Below, one piece after another: positions 1-8,658 of a DNA stretch of 64,000 nucleotides. The notes beneath the pieces were generated by a model, which was not told the DNA's origin, made no database searches, and worked only from the letters and a program-made list of their open reading frames with translations. Each line of letters opens with the position of its first letter. The first letter of the stretch is position 1. The translations under genes and the position numbers were made by a program. The stretch spans positions 155,198 through 219,197 of the forward strand of contig NZ_JAPSHY010000004.1 of NCBI RefSeq assembly GCF_031179285.1, in the 5' to 3' direction. This DNA is from Microbacterium sp. GTDB lineage: Bacteria > Actinomycetota > Actinomycetes > Actinomycetales > Microbacteriaceae.

Positions 1-198
1 CCGGGATTCATCGAGACCGACATGACGGCCGAGCTTCCCGAGGAGACCCAGAAGCAGTACAAGGCCAACATCCCGGCAGGGCGATTCGCGACGCCCGACG
101 AGGTCGCAGGCGTCGTCACGTGGCTGGCGGGAGACGACGCCGGCTACATCTCCGGTGCGGTCATCCCGGTCGACGGCGGCCTCGGAATGGGCCACTGA
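1..198 (+). CDS. fabG: 3-oxoacyl-ACP reductase FabG-like SDR, C-terminal fragment
   Basis: This is the last 65 codons of a short-chain dehydrogenase/reductase; the start lies before the window. The visible part runs PGFIETDMT, then RFATPDEVAG and a terminal IPVDGG motif, which is the classical C-terminal end of FabG-type NADPH-dependent 3-oxoacyl-ACP reductases. The catalytic Ser-Tyr-Lys and the glycine-rich nucleotide motif are outside the window, so the substrate cannot be judged and another SDR is possible. It ends in TGA ten bases before the stop of the convergent serB gene. Confidence 0.8.
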   Translation, partial: PGFIETDMTAELPEETQKQYKANIPAGRFATPDEVAGVVTWLAGDDAGYISGAVIPVDGGLGMGH

Positions 199-207
199 CG
201 GACGACC

Positions 208-843
208 TCATGGCAGCAGGGGGATGACCTCCGCCAGATCCTGCGCATGGATGACGAGGTTCGCGGCCACGCGCACCGCGGGCTTGGCATTGAAGGCCAG
301 ACCGAGCCCCGCGACGGACATCATCTGCAGGTCGTTGGCGCCGTCGCCGATGGCGATCGTCGCGTGCGGCGCGAGGCCGAGCTCGGCCGCCCATTCCGTG
401 AGGGATGCTGCTTTCGCCGCGGCATCCACGATGTCTCCGTCGACGAGACCGGTGAGCGCGCCGTCTGAGGCCTGAAGTCGGTTCGCGCGCCAGCGATCGA
501 TGCCCAGCGCCGGTGCCACGTGGTCAAGGATCTCGTGGAAACCGCCCGAGACGACGCCCACCACGCCTCCGCGATCGTGTACCGCGGTCACCAGCTCGTG
601 CACGCCGGGTGTCGGCTCGATCCTGGCGAGGACGCGATCGTACGCGTCGACGGACACCCCTCGGAGCACGGAGACGCGAGAACGCAGGCTCGCGGCGAAG
701 TCCACCTCTCCGCGCATCGCAGCCTCCGTGGCCGCCTGCACCTCGGGCCCGCGTCCCGCCTCATCGGCGAGAAGCTCGATCACCTCGTTGCGGATCAGGG
801 TGGAATCGGCATCGAGGACGACGAGGAAACGCGCTGCGGTCAC
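208..843 (-). CDS. serB: phosphoserine phosphatase SerB
   Basis: HAD-superfamily phosphatase of 211 aa, expected to hydrolyse O-phosphoserine in the last step of serine synthesis. The N-terminus carries the nucleophile motif DADSTLI (first Asp is the phospho-acceptor), followed by the SerB-typical VIELLADEAG, a VSGGF motif II and a GDGANDLQMM motif IV. I chose the GTG at 843 because it places the DxD motif about ten residues from the start; the longer open frame upstream only shadows glgC. There is no N-terminal ACT domain, so it is the short SerB form. It follows glgC on the same strand after 41 bp and converges with the fabG-like gene. Confidence 0.9.
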   Translation of the reverse strand: MTAARFLVVLDADSTLIRNEVIELLADEAGRGPEVQAATEAAMRGEVDFAASLRSRVSVLRGVSVDAYDRVLARIEPTPGVHELVTAVHDRGGVVGVVSGGFHEILDHVAPALGIDRWRANRLQASDGALTGLVDGDIVDAAAKAASLTEWAAELGLAPHATIAIGDGANDLQMMSVAGLGLAFNAKPAVRVAANLVIHAQDLAEVIPLLP

Positions 844-884
844 CCGATCGAGCGTAGCGTCACTCCAGCGCTCGCGACGCAGGC

Positions 885-2126
885 TCAGCGCTCGATGAAG
901 ACGCCCTTGCCGACCACCGTCAGTCCCGACTCGGTCACCGTGAAGCCGCGGGCGAGGTCGCGTTCGCGGTCGACTCCGACGGTCGCACCGTCGGCGAGGA
1001 CGACGTTCTTGTCGAGGATCGCGCGGTGCACTCGGGAGCCGGAACCGAGCTGCACGTGATCGAAGACCACCGAGTCGGTGATCGTGGAACCGCCTCCTGC
1101 GAGCGTCCATGGGCCGACGACACTGCGCTCGAGGTGCGTGCCCGAGAGCACGGATCCGAGCGACACGATGGAGTCGATCGCATTCCCGATCCGGCCCACG
1201 GAATCACGCACGAACTTCGCGGGAGGCGAGTTCACGGTCTGGGAATGGATCGGCCAGTCCATGTTGTACAGGTTGAAGATCGGCAGTGTCGAGATGAGAT
1301 CCATGTGGGCGTCGAAGAACGAGTCGATGGTTCCCACATCGCGCCAGTAGGAGCGATCGCGCGGCGACGAGCCCGGCACGTCGTTCTGCTTCATGTCGTA
1401 GTAGCCGGCCTCGCCGCGATCCACGAAATACGGCACGATGTCGCCGCCCATGTCGTGTCCCGACGTCGGAGATTCGCCATCCGATTCCACCGCGGCGATC
1501 AGGGCATCGGCATCGAAGATGTAGTTGCCCATCGACGCCAGGATCTCGTGCGGGGAGTCGGGCAGTCCTGCGATGTCGGTCGGCTTCTCGAGGAACTGCT
1601 TGATGCGACCGCTCTCGGCATCCGCATCGATGACTCCGAACTGGTTCGCCATCGCGAGCGGCTGGCGGATGCCGGCGACGGTCGCCTTCGCGCCCGATTC
1701 GATGTGGGCGTCGAGCATCTGGCGGAAGTCCATGCGGTAGACGTGGTCGGCGCCGATGACCACGACGATGTCGGGCTTCTCATCGTTGATGAGATTCATG
1801 CTCTGCAGGATCGCGTCGGCCGAACCGGAGAACCAGCGCTTTCCGAGGCGCTGCTGCGCCGGGACCGAGGCGACGTAGGAATCAAGCAGCGCAGACATCC
1901 GCCAGGTCTGCGAGATGTGCCGATCCAGACTGTGCGACTTGTATTGGGTGAGCACGACGACCTGACGCAGCCCGGAGTTGATCAGGTTCGAGATCGCGAA
2001 GTCGATGAGCCGGTACTGTCCGCCGAAGGGAACGGCCGGTTTCGCACGGTCGGCGGTGAGCGGCATGAGGCGCTTGCCCTCGCCCCCGGCGAGGATGATC
2101 CCGAAGACCTTCTTTGGAGCGGACAT
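885..2126 (-). CDS. glgC: glucose-1-phosphate adenylyltransferase
   Basis: ADP-glucose pyrophosphorylase of 413 aa, which makes ADP-glucose from glucose-1-phosphate and ATP for glycogen synthesis. The N-terminus has the nucleotidyltransferase signature [12 protein letters not shown] followed by [10 protein letters not shown], and the C-terminal third has the hexapeptide-like beta-helix pattern seen in GlgC. Length fits the family (about 400-430 aa). It is divergent from glgA with only 70 bp between the starts, so the two glycogen genes probably share a control region. Confidence 0.95.
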   Translation of the reverse strand: MSAPKKVFGIILAGGEGKRLMPLTADRAKPAVPFGGQYRLIDFAISNLINSGLRQVVVLTQYKSHSLDRHISQTWRMSALLDSYVASVPAQQRLGKRWFSGSADAILQSMNLINDEKPDIVVVIGADHVYRMDFRQMLDAHIESGAKATVAGIRQPLAMANQFGVIDADAESGRIKQFLEKPTDIAGLPDSPHEILASMGNYIFDADALIAAVESDGESPTSGHDMGGDIVPYFVDRGEAGYYDMKQNDVPGSSPRDRSYWRDVGTIDSFFDAHMDLISTLPIFNLYNMDWPIHSQTVNSPPAKFVRDSVGRIGNAIDSIVSLGSVLSGTHLERSVVGPWTLAGGGSTITDSVVFDHVQLGSGSRVHRAILDKNVVLADGATVGVDRERDLARGFTVTESGLTVVGKGVFIER

Positions 2127-2196
2127 GGCTCCACACTAGGGGGCGCGCGGTTCGGCTCACTAGCGTCTGGACAAGTGAGTCACTAGCGTCTAATGC
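2127..2196. promoter_or_regulatory. glgC-glgA divergent control region with a 12-bp direct repeat
   Basis: The sequence TCACTAGCGTCT occurs twice, at 2157-2168 and 2180-2191, 23 bp apart (about two helical turns), between the divergent glycogen genes. No ribosome binding site is seen in front of the glgA ATG at 2197, so glgA may be translated from a leaderless or nearly leaderless message. The repeat is seen directly; its role as an operator is inference. Confidence 0.4.
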
Positions 2197-3381
2197 ATGC
2201 GAGTCGAGATGATCACGAAGGAATACCCGCCGGAGATCTACGGCGGGGCCGGCGTGCATGTCGCCGAGCTCGTCGTCGCCCTTCGTGCGAGCATCGACGT
2301 CCGCGTGCGTGCGTTCGGGGCGGACCGGGACGAGGACGGAACCTTCAGCTACCGGGCACCGGCGGAGCTCGCCGACGCGAACGCCGCGCTGCAGACCCTC
2401 GGCACCGATCTCGAGATCGTCTCGGCGATCACCGAAGCGGACGTGGTGCACAGTCACACGTGGTACGCGAACTTCGCCGGCCATCTGACCTCTCAGCTGC
2501 ACGGCATCCCGCACGTGCTGACCGCGCACAGTCTCGAGCCGCTGCGCCCATGGAAGGCCGAGCAACTCGGCGGCGGCTACGCGGTCTCCAGCGGCATCGA
2601 GAAGCTGGCTTACGAGAACGCGGCGGCCGTGATCGCCGTGAGCGCCGGTATGCGAGCCGACATCCTGCGCAGCTACCCCCTGGTCGAGCCTGCGCGCGTG
2701 CGCGTCATTCACAACGGCATCGACACCGACCGGTGGCGGCCGGTCGAGAACCCCGCATTCCTGCAGAGCATCGGGATGGATCCGGCCAAGCCCTCGGTCG
2801 TGTTCGTCGGTCGCATCACGCGGCAGAAGGGCCTGCCGTATCTTCTGCGGGCGGCGCGGCTGCTGCCGCCGGACGTGCAGCTGGTGCTGTGCGCGGGGGC
2901 CCCGGACACCCCGGAGATCATGGCCGAGGTGCAGGACGGCGTGCGTCTGCTTCAACAGAGCCGCGACGGCGTCATCTGGATCGAGAAGATGCTGCCTCGA
3001 GACGAGCTCTCGACGATCCTCGCGGCTGCCACGACCTTCGTGTGCCCGTCGGTGTACGAGCCGCTCGGCATCGTGAACCTCGAAGCCATGGCGTGCGGCG
3101 CCGCGGTCGTCGGAACCGCCACCGGCGGCATTCCTGAGGTGGTCGACGACGGTGTCACCGGTCGTCTCGTGCCCATCGAGCAGGTGCAGGACGGCACGGG
3201 GACGCCCATCGATCCCGACCGTTACGTGGCAGACCTGGCTGCCGTGCTCACGGAGGTCGTCTCCGATCCAGAGCAGGCGCGCCGCTACGGTGAGGCCGGT
3301 CGCGAGCGGGCCAGGAGTGAGTTCAGCTGGATGGCGATCGCCGATGCCACGCGCGCGCTCTACGCGGAGCTGACGGCATGA
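2197..3381 (+). CDS. glgA: glycogen synthase (GT4 type)
   Basis: Glycosyltransferase of 394 aa with a GT-B fold, expected to use ADP-glucose (or to make maltose-1-phosphate, as described for the related mycobacterial GlgM). It opens with MRVEMITKEYPPEIYGGAGVHV, has the second Rossmann domain start VVFVGRITRQKG near residue 206, and the nucleotide-sugar motif with VYEPLGIVNLEAMACG near residues 286-301. At about 390 aa it is the actinobacterial short form rather than the 480-aa GT5 GlgA. Its divergence from glgC supports a role in glycogen synthesis. Confidence 0.9.
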   Translation: MRVEMITKEYPPEIYGGAGVHVAELVVALRASIDVRVRAFGADRDEDGTFSYRAPAELADANAALQTLGTDLEIVSAITEADVVHSHTWYANFAGHLTSQLHGIPHVLTAHSLEPLRPWKAEQLGGGYAVSSGIEKLAYENAAAVIAVSAGMRADILRSYPLVEPARVRVIHNGIDTDRWRPVENPAFLQSIGMDPAKPSVVFVGRITRQKGLPYLLRAARLLPPDVQLVLCAGAPDTPEIMAEVQDGVRLLQQSRDGVIWIEKMLPRDELSTILAAATTFVCPSVYEPLGIVNLEAMACGAAVVGTATGGIPEVVDDGVTGRLVPIEQVQDGTGTPIDPDRYVADLAAVLTEVVSDPEQARRYGEAGRERARSEFSWMAIADATRALYAELTA

Positions 3382-3399
3382 GCCGATAGGCTTGAGGGC

Positions 3400-4185
3400 A
3401 TGCCGATCGCTCTGGAATTCACCGATGTCGTCGTGCGCCGCGAGGGTCGCAACATCATCGATCACGTGACCTGGCAGGTCTCGGACGATCAGCGATGGGT
3501 GATCCTCGGACCGAACGGCGCGGGCAAGACGACCCTGCTGCAGCTCGCGGACACGCTCATGCACCCGACGTCCGGCAACGTGACGGTCCTGGGGGAGACG
3601 CTGGGGCGAACCGACGTGTTCGAGCTCCGCCCCCGTATCGGATTCGCCTCATCGGCGATGGCCAAGCGCGTGCCGCGGGATGAGACGGTGCTCGACACCG
3701 TGCTCACCGCCGCCTACTCCGTGCTCGGACGCTGGAACGAGGACTACGAGGACATCGATGAGCGCCGCGCGATGCGGGTGCTGCGGGACTGGCGTCTCGA
3801 ACACCTCGCCGAGCGGACTTTCGGAACGCTCAGCGACGGCGAGCAGAAGCGCGTCCAGATCGCTCGCGCGGTGATGACCGACCCCGAGCTGCTGCTGCTG
3901 GATGAGCCGACCGCGTCGCTCGATCTCGGTTCCCGTGAGGAACTGCTCGCTCTGCTGAGCGGTTACGCGTCGTCGCCGAGCACTCCGGCGATGCTGATGG
4001 TCACGCACCACGTCGAGGAGGTCCCGGTCGGGTTCACCCACGTCATGCTCATTCGCGACGGGCAGGTCGTCGCCGCAGGCCCGATCGCCGAGACGCTGAC
4101 GGCCGACTCGCTGTCCGCCACGTTCGGGATGCCGATCGCCCTCACCGGCGAAGACGGGCGCTACGCGGCCCGCGCTGCGGGCTGA
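3400..4185 (+). CDS. ABC-type ATPase without partner permease
   Basis: ABC ATPase of 261 aa: Walker [10 protein letters not shown] at residues 38-46, signature LSDGEQKR at about 144-151, Walker B LLLLDEPT near 164-171, and a switch histidine in MVTHH. No membrane subunit lies beside it. It begins 18 bp after glgA and could be co-transcribed with it. The arrangement resembles single ATPases of the YlmA/ModF kind. The substrate is unknown and a non-transport role is possible. Confidence 0.85.
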   Translation: MPIALEFTDVVVRREGRNIIDHVTWQVSDDQRWVILGPNGAGKTTLLQLADTLMHPTSGNVTVLGETLGRTDVFELRPRIGFASSAMAKRVPRDETVLDTVLTAAYSVLGRWNEDYEDIDERRAMRVLRDWRLEHLAERTFGTLSDGEQKRVQIARAVMTDPELLLLDEPTASLDLGSREELLALLSGYASSPSTPAMLMVTHHVEEVPVGFTHVMLIRDGQVVAAGPIAETLTADSLSATFGMPIALTGEDGRYAARAAG

Positions 4186-4196
4186 GCGCGATCTGT

Positions 4197-4276
4197 TAGA
4201 ATCGATCCTTGGTGCTTTCTGCACCGCAGACTTCCCTCGTCCCTGGCACAATCCAGGGCAGCAACTAAGGAATCCC
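4197..4276 (+). promoter_or_regulatory. rpmE2 promoter/leader with two hairpins
   Basis: A TAGAAT hexamer at 4197-4202 fits an actinobacterial -10 element; no good -35 was found. The leader before rpmE2 contains two perfect short hairpins: GGTGC/GCACC at 4211-4225 and CCCTGG/CCAGGG at 4241-4258. A ribosome binding site TAAGGA lies just before the ATG at 4277. Structured leaders that bind the ribosomal protein are known for L31 genes in several phyla; whether this is one is untested. Confidence 0.4.
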
Positions 4277-4531
4277 ATGAAGACTGACATCCACCCCGAC
4301 TACAAGGCCGTCGTGTTCCGCGACCTCGGTTCGGGCGAGACCTTCCTCACCCGCTCCACCGTCACCAGCGACAAGACCGTCGAGCTCGACGGCGTGGAGT
4401 ACCCCGTCATCGACGTCGAGATCTCCTCGGCCTCCCACCCGTTCTACACGGGCAAGCAGCGCATCATGGACTCGGCCGGCCGCGTCGAGAAGTTCAACCA
4501 GCGCTTCAAGGGCTTCGGCGGCTCCAAGTAA
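4277..4531 (+). CDS. rpmE2: type B 50S ribosomal protein L31
   Basis: 84-aa ribosomal protein L31 of the cysteine-free type B (C-minus) class: [14 protein letters not shown] at the start, [11 protein letters not shown] in the middle and a basic C-terminus. No cysteine is present, so it does not bind zinc. In many actinobacteria this form replaces zinc-containing L31 under zinc shortage, under Zur control; no clear Zur box was seen here. A strong hairpin terminator follows. Confidence 0.95.
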   Translation: MKTDIHPDYKAVVFRDLGSGETFLTRSTVTSDKTVELDGVEYPVIDVEISSASHPFYTGKQRIMDSAGRVEKFNQRFKGFGGSK

Positions 4532-4542
4532 TTCCGCCAGAA

Positions 4543-4576
4543 GAAGACCCCGTGCTCCTCGGAGCGCGGGGTCTTC
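4543..4576. terminator. bidirectional terminator after rpmE2
   Basis: A 34-base hairpin: arms GAAGACCCCG and CGGGGTCTTC around an inner GCTCC/GGAGC stem with a TC turn. It sits between rpmE2 and the convergent gene at 4608 and can serve both strands. Confidence 0.85.
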
Positions 4577-4607
4577 GTCGTCGTACCGACCGGCTCGGCG
4601 GCCGAGC

Positions 4608-4889
4608 TCAGATGTCGAGGACGATGCGCCCGTCTTCGATCCGATCGGGCGGGTCGCCGGGAGCGGGCGCGGGTGCCGTCCGGCGCGTCTGCCGGTCGCG
4701 TTCCATCCCCGCCTCGTGAGCGGACGGGATCCAGATGGCGTCGAAGGCGCCTCCCAGGCCGCCGCCGGTGCCCTGGTACTTCTGCTCGACGGGTTTGCGA
4801 GAGAACGTGTGCACCATGCCGAACATGAGCAGGGCGGGTCCCATGACGAGCACCGTCGCCAGGGTGATCCACGCCATCGCGTCGCGCAT
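4608..4889 (-). CDS. small single-pass membrane protein, unknown
   Basis: 93-aa protein with one hydrophobic segment at residues 5-27 (MAWITLATVLVMGPALLMFGMV) and a polar, proline-rich cytoplasmic-like tail ending in IEDGRIVLDI. No known domain was recognised. It is convergent with rpmE2 and lies 45 bp downstream of the DUF262 gene on the same strand, so the two could be co-transcribed. Confidence 0.6.
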   Translation of the reverse strand: MRDAMAWITLATVLVMGPALLMFGMVHTFSRKPVEQKYQGTGGGLGGAFDAIWIPSAHEAGMERDRQTRRTAPAPAPGDPPDRIEDGRIVLDI

Positions 4890-4934
4890 GGACCCAGCCT
4901 AGGTGCAGCCCGAGCCGAAAGACTGGCGCCGTGA

Positions 4935-6935
4935 TCACATCACGTTGCCGATGTAGGAGTACTTGACGAAGACCTCCGCGGCCATGCCCGATTCCTCCAG
5001 CACCCCCTGCACCGTGCTCATCATGTAGTTGGAGTCCCAGCCCATGTACAGGAAGTGCGAGCCGTCGAGCTCGTCCCAGTGACCCTTCCAGGCCATCTCG
5101 TCGTAGATGGGTCCGCCGTGCTGTGCGCTGTACCTCAGCGCTGACTCCCGTGCATCGGTCCACGCACGGCGGAGCACCCGGTTGAACAGGTGCTTGACGT
5201 CGTAGACCTCCCACCGTTCGCCGCGATACTCGACATAGTCGAACTCCCGCTCCCAGCCGGCCGGCCATCCGCGTCGGCGGATCGCATCCAGGATGGGGGT
5301 CAGTCCGTCGTCGTCGATCTCCGGCAGGCTCGGCCGTGCCCAGATGCGCAGGAGTTCCGAGGTGAGGCGGACTGTGCGCTGGGCGATCTCGGCTGTGCCC
5401 CACCGCGTGGTCGATTCGAGTTCGCGCGTCGCCGGAACCGCGCTGCGCGAGTACGCCTCCGTGCGCTTGACGGGGTACGAGGCACCGAACACGCGCTCGG
5501 TGAGGGCGGGCTCGAGCAGTGTGAGGTTGCCGAGGGTCGGCGTCAGGGCGCGGTGACTGTTCTGCTCGTCTTCGGAGAACTCCTTCCACGAGCGGTCGCC
5601 GTCACCGGACCACGCATCGCCCGGTGCCGACGGCACGATGTGCTCGACGTCGAACTCCGACGGATCCTCGACCCCTTCGAGTCGTCCCAGCACGTAGGCG
5701 GCGTGGGGGAGTTCGCTGTACTTCAGCACGGCGCTCACCCTCTCGTCCGACGGCGTGATGCGCGCGAAAGCGCGGGTGAGTGAGTCCCGGCCTTGTGCCC
5801 GCGCTCGGCAGAGCCGCGCGATCAGGCGCTCATTGGGCAGATTCACGAGGGTGCGGCGCAGGTAGAGCGCCTGGATCCGCTCCAGCGTCTCGATGAGCTC
5901 GTCACGGTCGACCCGGCCGCGCACATGATCGCTGTAGGCGCTCAGCACCAGCGGGTAGGCGGCGCGTCCGAACGTGTTCACGTATCGCAGTTGGCGAGCG
6001 ATCTCCGCATCGCTCTCGAGGGAGGGATCGAGCAGCGTCGCGTAGATCTCGGCATAGTGACGCCACGTCGCGGCATCCGCCTGGAGGTGCTCGAGGTCGA
6101 CGCGGGGGAAGGACTGCCGGAATGCGCTGTAGACACCGTGCTCGCCGGATGCTGTGACCTCGCGCCCCGTCGTCATGACGAGGTAGTGGCGCCAGAACGC
6201 ACCGATCATCTCGCCGGTGTGCTGCTCGATGGGCAGCCAGAAGCGGGCTTCGACGTCGAGCTGTTCGGCGTGGGTGAGCCCCATCAGGATGTAGTTGTGG
6301 ATGAGCTCGTGATCGCGCAGCGGCTCGCCGGTCGAGTTCAGGCTCTCGAAGATCTGTTGAGCGTTCGCCGCGGCACCGAGCGTGATCGAGACGTGCTCGA
6401 GCTTCTGCAGGCCCCGCCAGATCGCGGGGGCTTCGTCGGCGTGGACCTGACTGCGGAAGAACGCGTAGTTGTCGTCGAAACGCGACTCGCGCTCGGCATC
6501 GCTGCGCCGATCCAGCACGACCGATTCGTACAGGTCAGCCCAGGCGTCGTGCGGGCGCAGCTTGGTGCGTGACGGCTGATCGTGCTGGACGAGCACGCGC
6601 TGGAGATCCGCCGCCAGCTGCGGATCTCTGTCCTTCACGGCGTGGTGAAGGGCGGCGATGAGCAGCATGAGCGTGGTGAGGCGCTGCTGGCCGTCGATGA
6701 GGATCAGATCGCCCGCCGTGCCGGTGTCACGTGCCGAGAGGATCGAGCCGATGAAGTGGCGGTGGGCGTCGTCCTCCGCGGCGACCGCACGGACGTCCGA
6801 GAGCAACCGCTCGCACCCGCCGATGTCCCAGCGGTACTGGCGCTGATAGACCGGGACGACGATGGTCGCGGATCCGGTTGCGAGCCACTCGATCGTGTTG
6901 ACTGCTGTCGCCTCGACGTTCGTGGCTGTGCTCAT
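4935..6935 (-). CDS. DUF262/DUF1524 protein, GmrSD-like
   Basis: 666-aa protein with an N-terminal DUF262 (ParB/GmrS-like) domain and a DUF1524 HNH-type nuclease domain. The DUF262 hallmarks PVYQRQYRW (residues 28-36) and LIDGQQRLTTL (79-89) are intact. The nuclease motif FDVEHIVP is at 428-435 with the partner LGNLTLLE at 468-475, so the His and Asn of the HNH core are present. About 110 residues at the C-terminus (from about 555) form an extra domain I do not recognise, rich in aromatic residues. Fused GmrSD proteins cut modified phage DNA, and relatives include SspE and BrxU. Here it stands alone in a housekeeping region with no methylase or modification genes, so an anti-phage role is inferred, not shown. 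Confidence 0.85.
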   Translation of the reverse strand: MSTATNVEATAVNTIEWLATGSATIVVPVYQRQYRWDIGGCERLLSDVRAVAAEDDAHRHFIGSILSARDTGTAGDLILIDGQQRLTTLMLLIAALHHAVKDRDPQLAADLQRVLVQHDQPSRTKLRPHDAWADLYESVVLDRRSDAERESRFDDNYAFFRSQVHADEAPAIWRGLQKLEHVSITLGAAANAQQIFESLNSTGEPLRDHELIHNYILMGLTHAEQLDVEARFWLPIEQHTGEMIGAFWRHYLVMTTGREVTASGEHGVYSAFRQSFPRVDLEHLQADAATWRHYAEIYATLLDPSLESDAEIARQLRYVNTFGRAAYPLVLSAYSDHVRGRVDRDELIETLERIQALYLRRTLVNLPNERLIARLCRARAQGRDSLTRAFARITPSDERVSAVLKYSELPHAAYVLGRLEGVEDPSEFDVEHIVPSAPGDAWSGDGDRSWKEFSEDEQNSHRALTPTLGNLTLLEPALTERVFGASYPVKRTEAYSRSAVPATRELESTTRWGTAEIAQRTVRLTSELLRIWARPSLPEIDDDGLTPILDAIRRRGWPAGWEREFDYVEYRGERWEVYDVKHLFNRVLRRAWTDARESALRYSAQHGGPIYDEMAWKGHWDELDGSHFLYMGWDSNYMMSTVQGVLEESGMAAEVFVKYSYIGNVM

Positions 6936-7045
6936 TCTCGTGACTCACCCTCCGGTAGCGCAGGGCGCCCGGAACGCGCCCGGTGCCCGGATCAGTCTAT
7001 TCGCTTCACCGGCGGCGTCCTCGGGAGAGCAGACAGGTGTCGCTG

Positions 7046-7059
7046 TTAGGCTTGCCTTA
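7046..7059. promoter_or_regulatory. possible DtxR/IdeR-type iron box (weak)
   Basis: TTAGGCTTGCCTTA is a near-palindrome resembling the TTAGGCTAACCTAA half of actinobacterial DtxR/IdeR sites, 52 bp before the oxygenase gene at 7112. The outer TTAGG of the full 19-bp site is missing, so this is a suggestion only. Confidence 0.25.
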
Positions 7060-7111
7060 TCAGGGCCTGTTAAAACGTGCTGGCCCCCGATGAAAGGAAC
7101 ATGACTCGATC

Positions 7112-7885
7112 ATGGGATACATCAAGTCCGCTGCGCTCGAGGAAAAGGGCTTCGTCGTCCTCGACAGCTACGACCAGGAGCTCGACCCCAAAGAGTGGCT
7201 GGATATCGAGTACAACGACTGGAAGTCTTCGGGCGACACCCGATTCGCGCCGCTGGCCAGTGCCTTCGGCGAGATCGAGTGCAACGGCTTCTGGAACCAC
7301 AAGCCGCCGCGCACCGACAAGGACGGCGTCTGGATCGATTCCCAGGTTGCGAAGGCCCCGAATCTCGCGCGCCGCGCGCAGGAACCCGGCGCCAACGTCG
7401 GCCGCTGCCGGGTGATCGAACTGCAGCCCACTCCCTACGGCGAGTGCCTCTACAACCTGCACCAGGATGACAACAACCGTCTGAACCCCGACGGTACCGG
7501 CTGGGTGGTCCGAGGATTCTTCAACCTCACCGACGACAAGGACAGCTACTTCGTCCTGCGCGAGAACCGGACCGACCCGAGCATCGAGTACCGCATAGCG
7601 CTGCCGGCAGGAGCGCAGCTGATCGTCGACACGCAGCGTCTCTGGCACGCGGCGACGCACAACGGCGACGAGCCGCGCTACTGCCTGATCACCTCGTGGA
7701 CCTCCGGTCCCGAGCTCGACGCCTACATCGAGAAGTACCACGGCACCAGCGACGTTCCCAACGTCGAGGTTCCGCAGGACGTGCTCGAGGCAGGCTATGC
7801 CGAGCAGGCGCGCAGGGACGCCGCGCGTGCGGCCTACTACGCCGCCAAGGGCCAGCAGGTGAAGCAGGCGATGAGCGAAGCCTGA
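7112..7885 (+). CDS. putative Fe(II)/2-oxoglutarate-type oxygenase
   Basis: 257-aa protein that I do not recognise as a named family. It shows a pattern fitting a jelly-roll Fe(II)/2-oxoglutarate oxygenase: HQD at residues 117-119 (HxD), a distal His179 in RLWHAATHN and Arg189 in DEPRY, about ten residues later, the usual place for the 2-oxoglutarate-binding Arg. The C-terminus is alanine-rich and helical. The substrate is unknown. An AAAGGA ribosome binding site lies 13 bases before the ATG. It is divergent from the DUF262 gene and ends before a clear terminator. The fold assignment is inference from spacing. Confidence 0.6.
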   Translation: MGYIKSAALEEKGFVVLDSYDQELDPKEWLDIEYNDWKSSGDTRFAPLASAFGEIECNGFWNHKPPRTDKDGVWIDSQVAKAPNLARRAQEPGANVGRCRVIELQPTPYGECLYNLHQDDNNRLNPDGTGWVVRGFFNLTDDKDSYFVLRENRTDPSIEYRIALPAGAQLIVDTQRLWHAATHNGDEPRYCLITSWTSGPELDAYIEKYHGTSDVPNVEVPQDVLEAGYAEQARRDAARAAYYAAKGQQVKQAMSEA

Positions 7886-7902
7886 GAGTCCTCGGCTCCG
7901 AC

Positions 7903-7930
7903 GAAAGCCCCGGCCGATGCCGGGGCTTTC
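7903..7930 (+). terminator. terminator after the oxygenase gene
   Basis: Perfect 11-bp stem GAAAGCCCCGG / CCGGGGCTTTC with a six-base loop, directly after the stop codon of the 7112 gene. Confidence 0.85.
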
Positions 7931-7948
7931 GTCCCCCGAATGACACGC

Positions 7949-7982
7949 TTGTGATTCCGCACGAAGTGGGCGATAATCGCCC
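7949..7982 (+). promoter_or_regulatory. promoter of the DUF3145 gene, with palindrome over the -10
   Basis: TTGTGA (7949-7954) and GATAAT (7972-7977) are separated by 17 bp, a good match to a housekeeping sigma promoter. The -10 is embedded in the perfect palindrome GGGCGATAATCGCCC (7968-7982), which could be a repressor site. The gene starts at 8057. Confidence 0.6.
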
Positions 7983-8056
7983 TATAACCGCATATTCTCG
8001 CCACGCTTCGTGGTTCAGGTCGTTGGGGAAGACGCACCTGATGAAACGGAGAGATC

Positions 8057-8560
8057 ATGGCGACGGCTTACGCACGCGGAGTGGTGTACATTCACTCCGC
8101 CCCTCGCGCGCTCTGCCCGCACCTGGAATGGGCGGTCGGACGCGCTATCGGTCGTGCGGTGAACTTCGACTGGGCAGACCAACCCGTGCTCGAAGGTGCC
8201 CGCCGTGCCGAGTTCTACTGGGACGGGCCCGTCGGCACCGGCGCCGCACTCGCGACGGCCATCCGGGGCTGGGAGCACCTTCGCTTCGAGGTCACGGAGG
8301 ACCCGACACCGCGCAGCGACGGCGGCCGCTGGCTGCACACGCCCGACCTCGGCATCCACTATGCGCAGACGGATGCCGCCGGCAACATCGTCATCGGCGA
8401 GGATCGCATCCGCTACGCCATGGAGATCGCCGCCGGCAGCGCGGTCGAGCTGCAGCGCGAACTCGACATCGCCCTGGGCTCTGCCTGGGACGAGGAGCTG
8501 GAGCCGTTCCGTCACGCGAGCGATGACGCCCGCGTGGTGTGGCTGCACAAGGTCGGCTGA
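8057..8560 (+). CDS. DUF3145 domain protein
   Basis: 167-aa protein of the DUF3145 family, which is widespread and conserved in actinobacteria but has no established function. Typical features are GVVYIHSAPRALCPHLEWA at the start and the middle motif RWLHTPDLGIHYAQTDAAG. No signal peptide or membrane segment is visible, so it should be cytoplasmic. A GGAGAG ribosome binding site precedes the ATG. It has its own promoter and is followed by a strong bidirectional terminator. Confidence 0.85.
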   Translation: MATAYARGVVYIHSAPRALCPHLEWAVGRAIGRAVNFDWADQPVLEGARRAEFYWDGPVGTGAALATAIRGWEHLRFEVTEDPTPRSDGGRWLHTPDLGIHYAQTDAAGNIVIGEDRIRYAMEIAAGSAVELQRELDIALGSAWDEELEPFRHASDDARVVWLHKVG

Positions 8561-8658
8561 GGCGGAAGCGGTCAGCCGCGGCGAACCCGGACAGGAGGCG
8601 TCAGTATCGGATGCCGGCGATCACTCCCGGACCCTGAGAACGCGAATCCTGCCCACAC

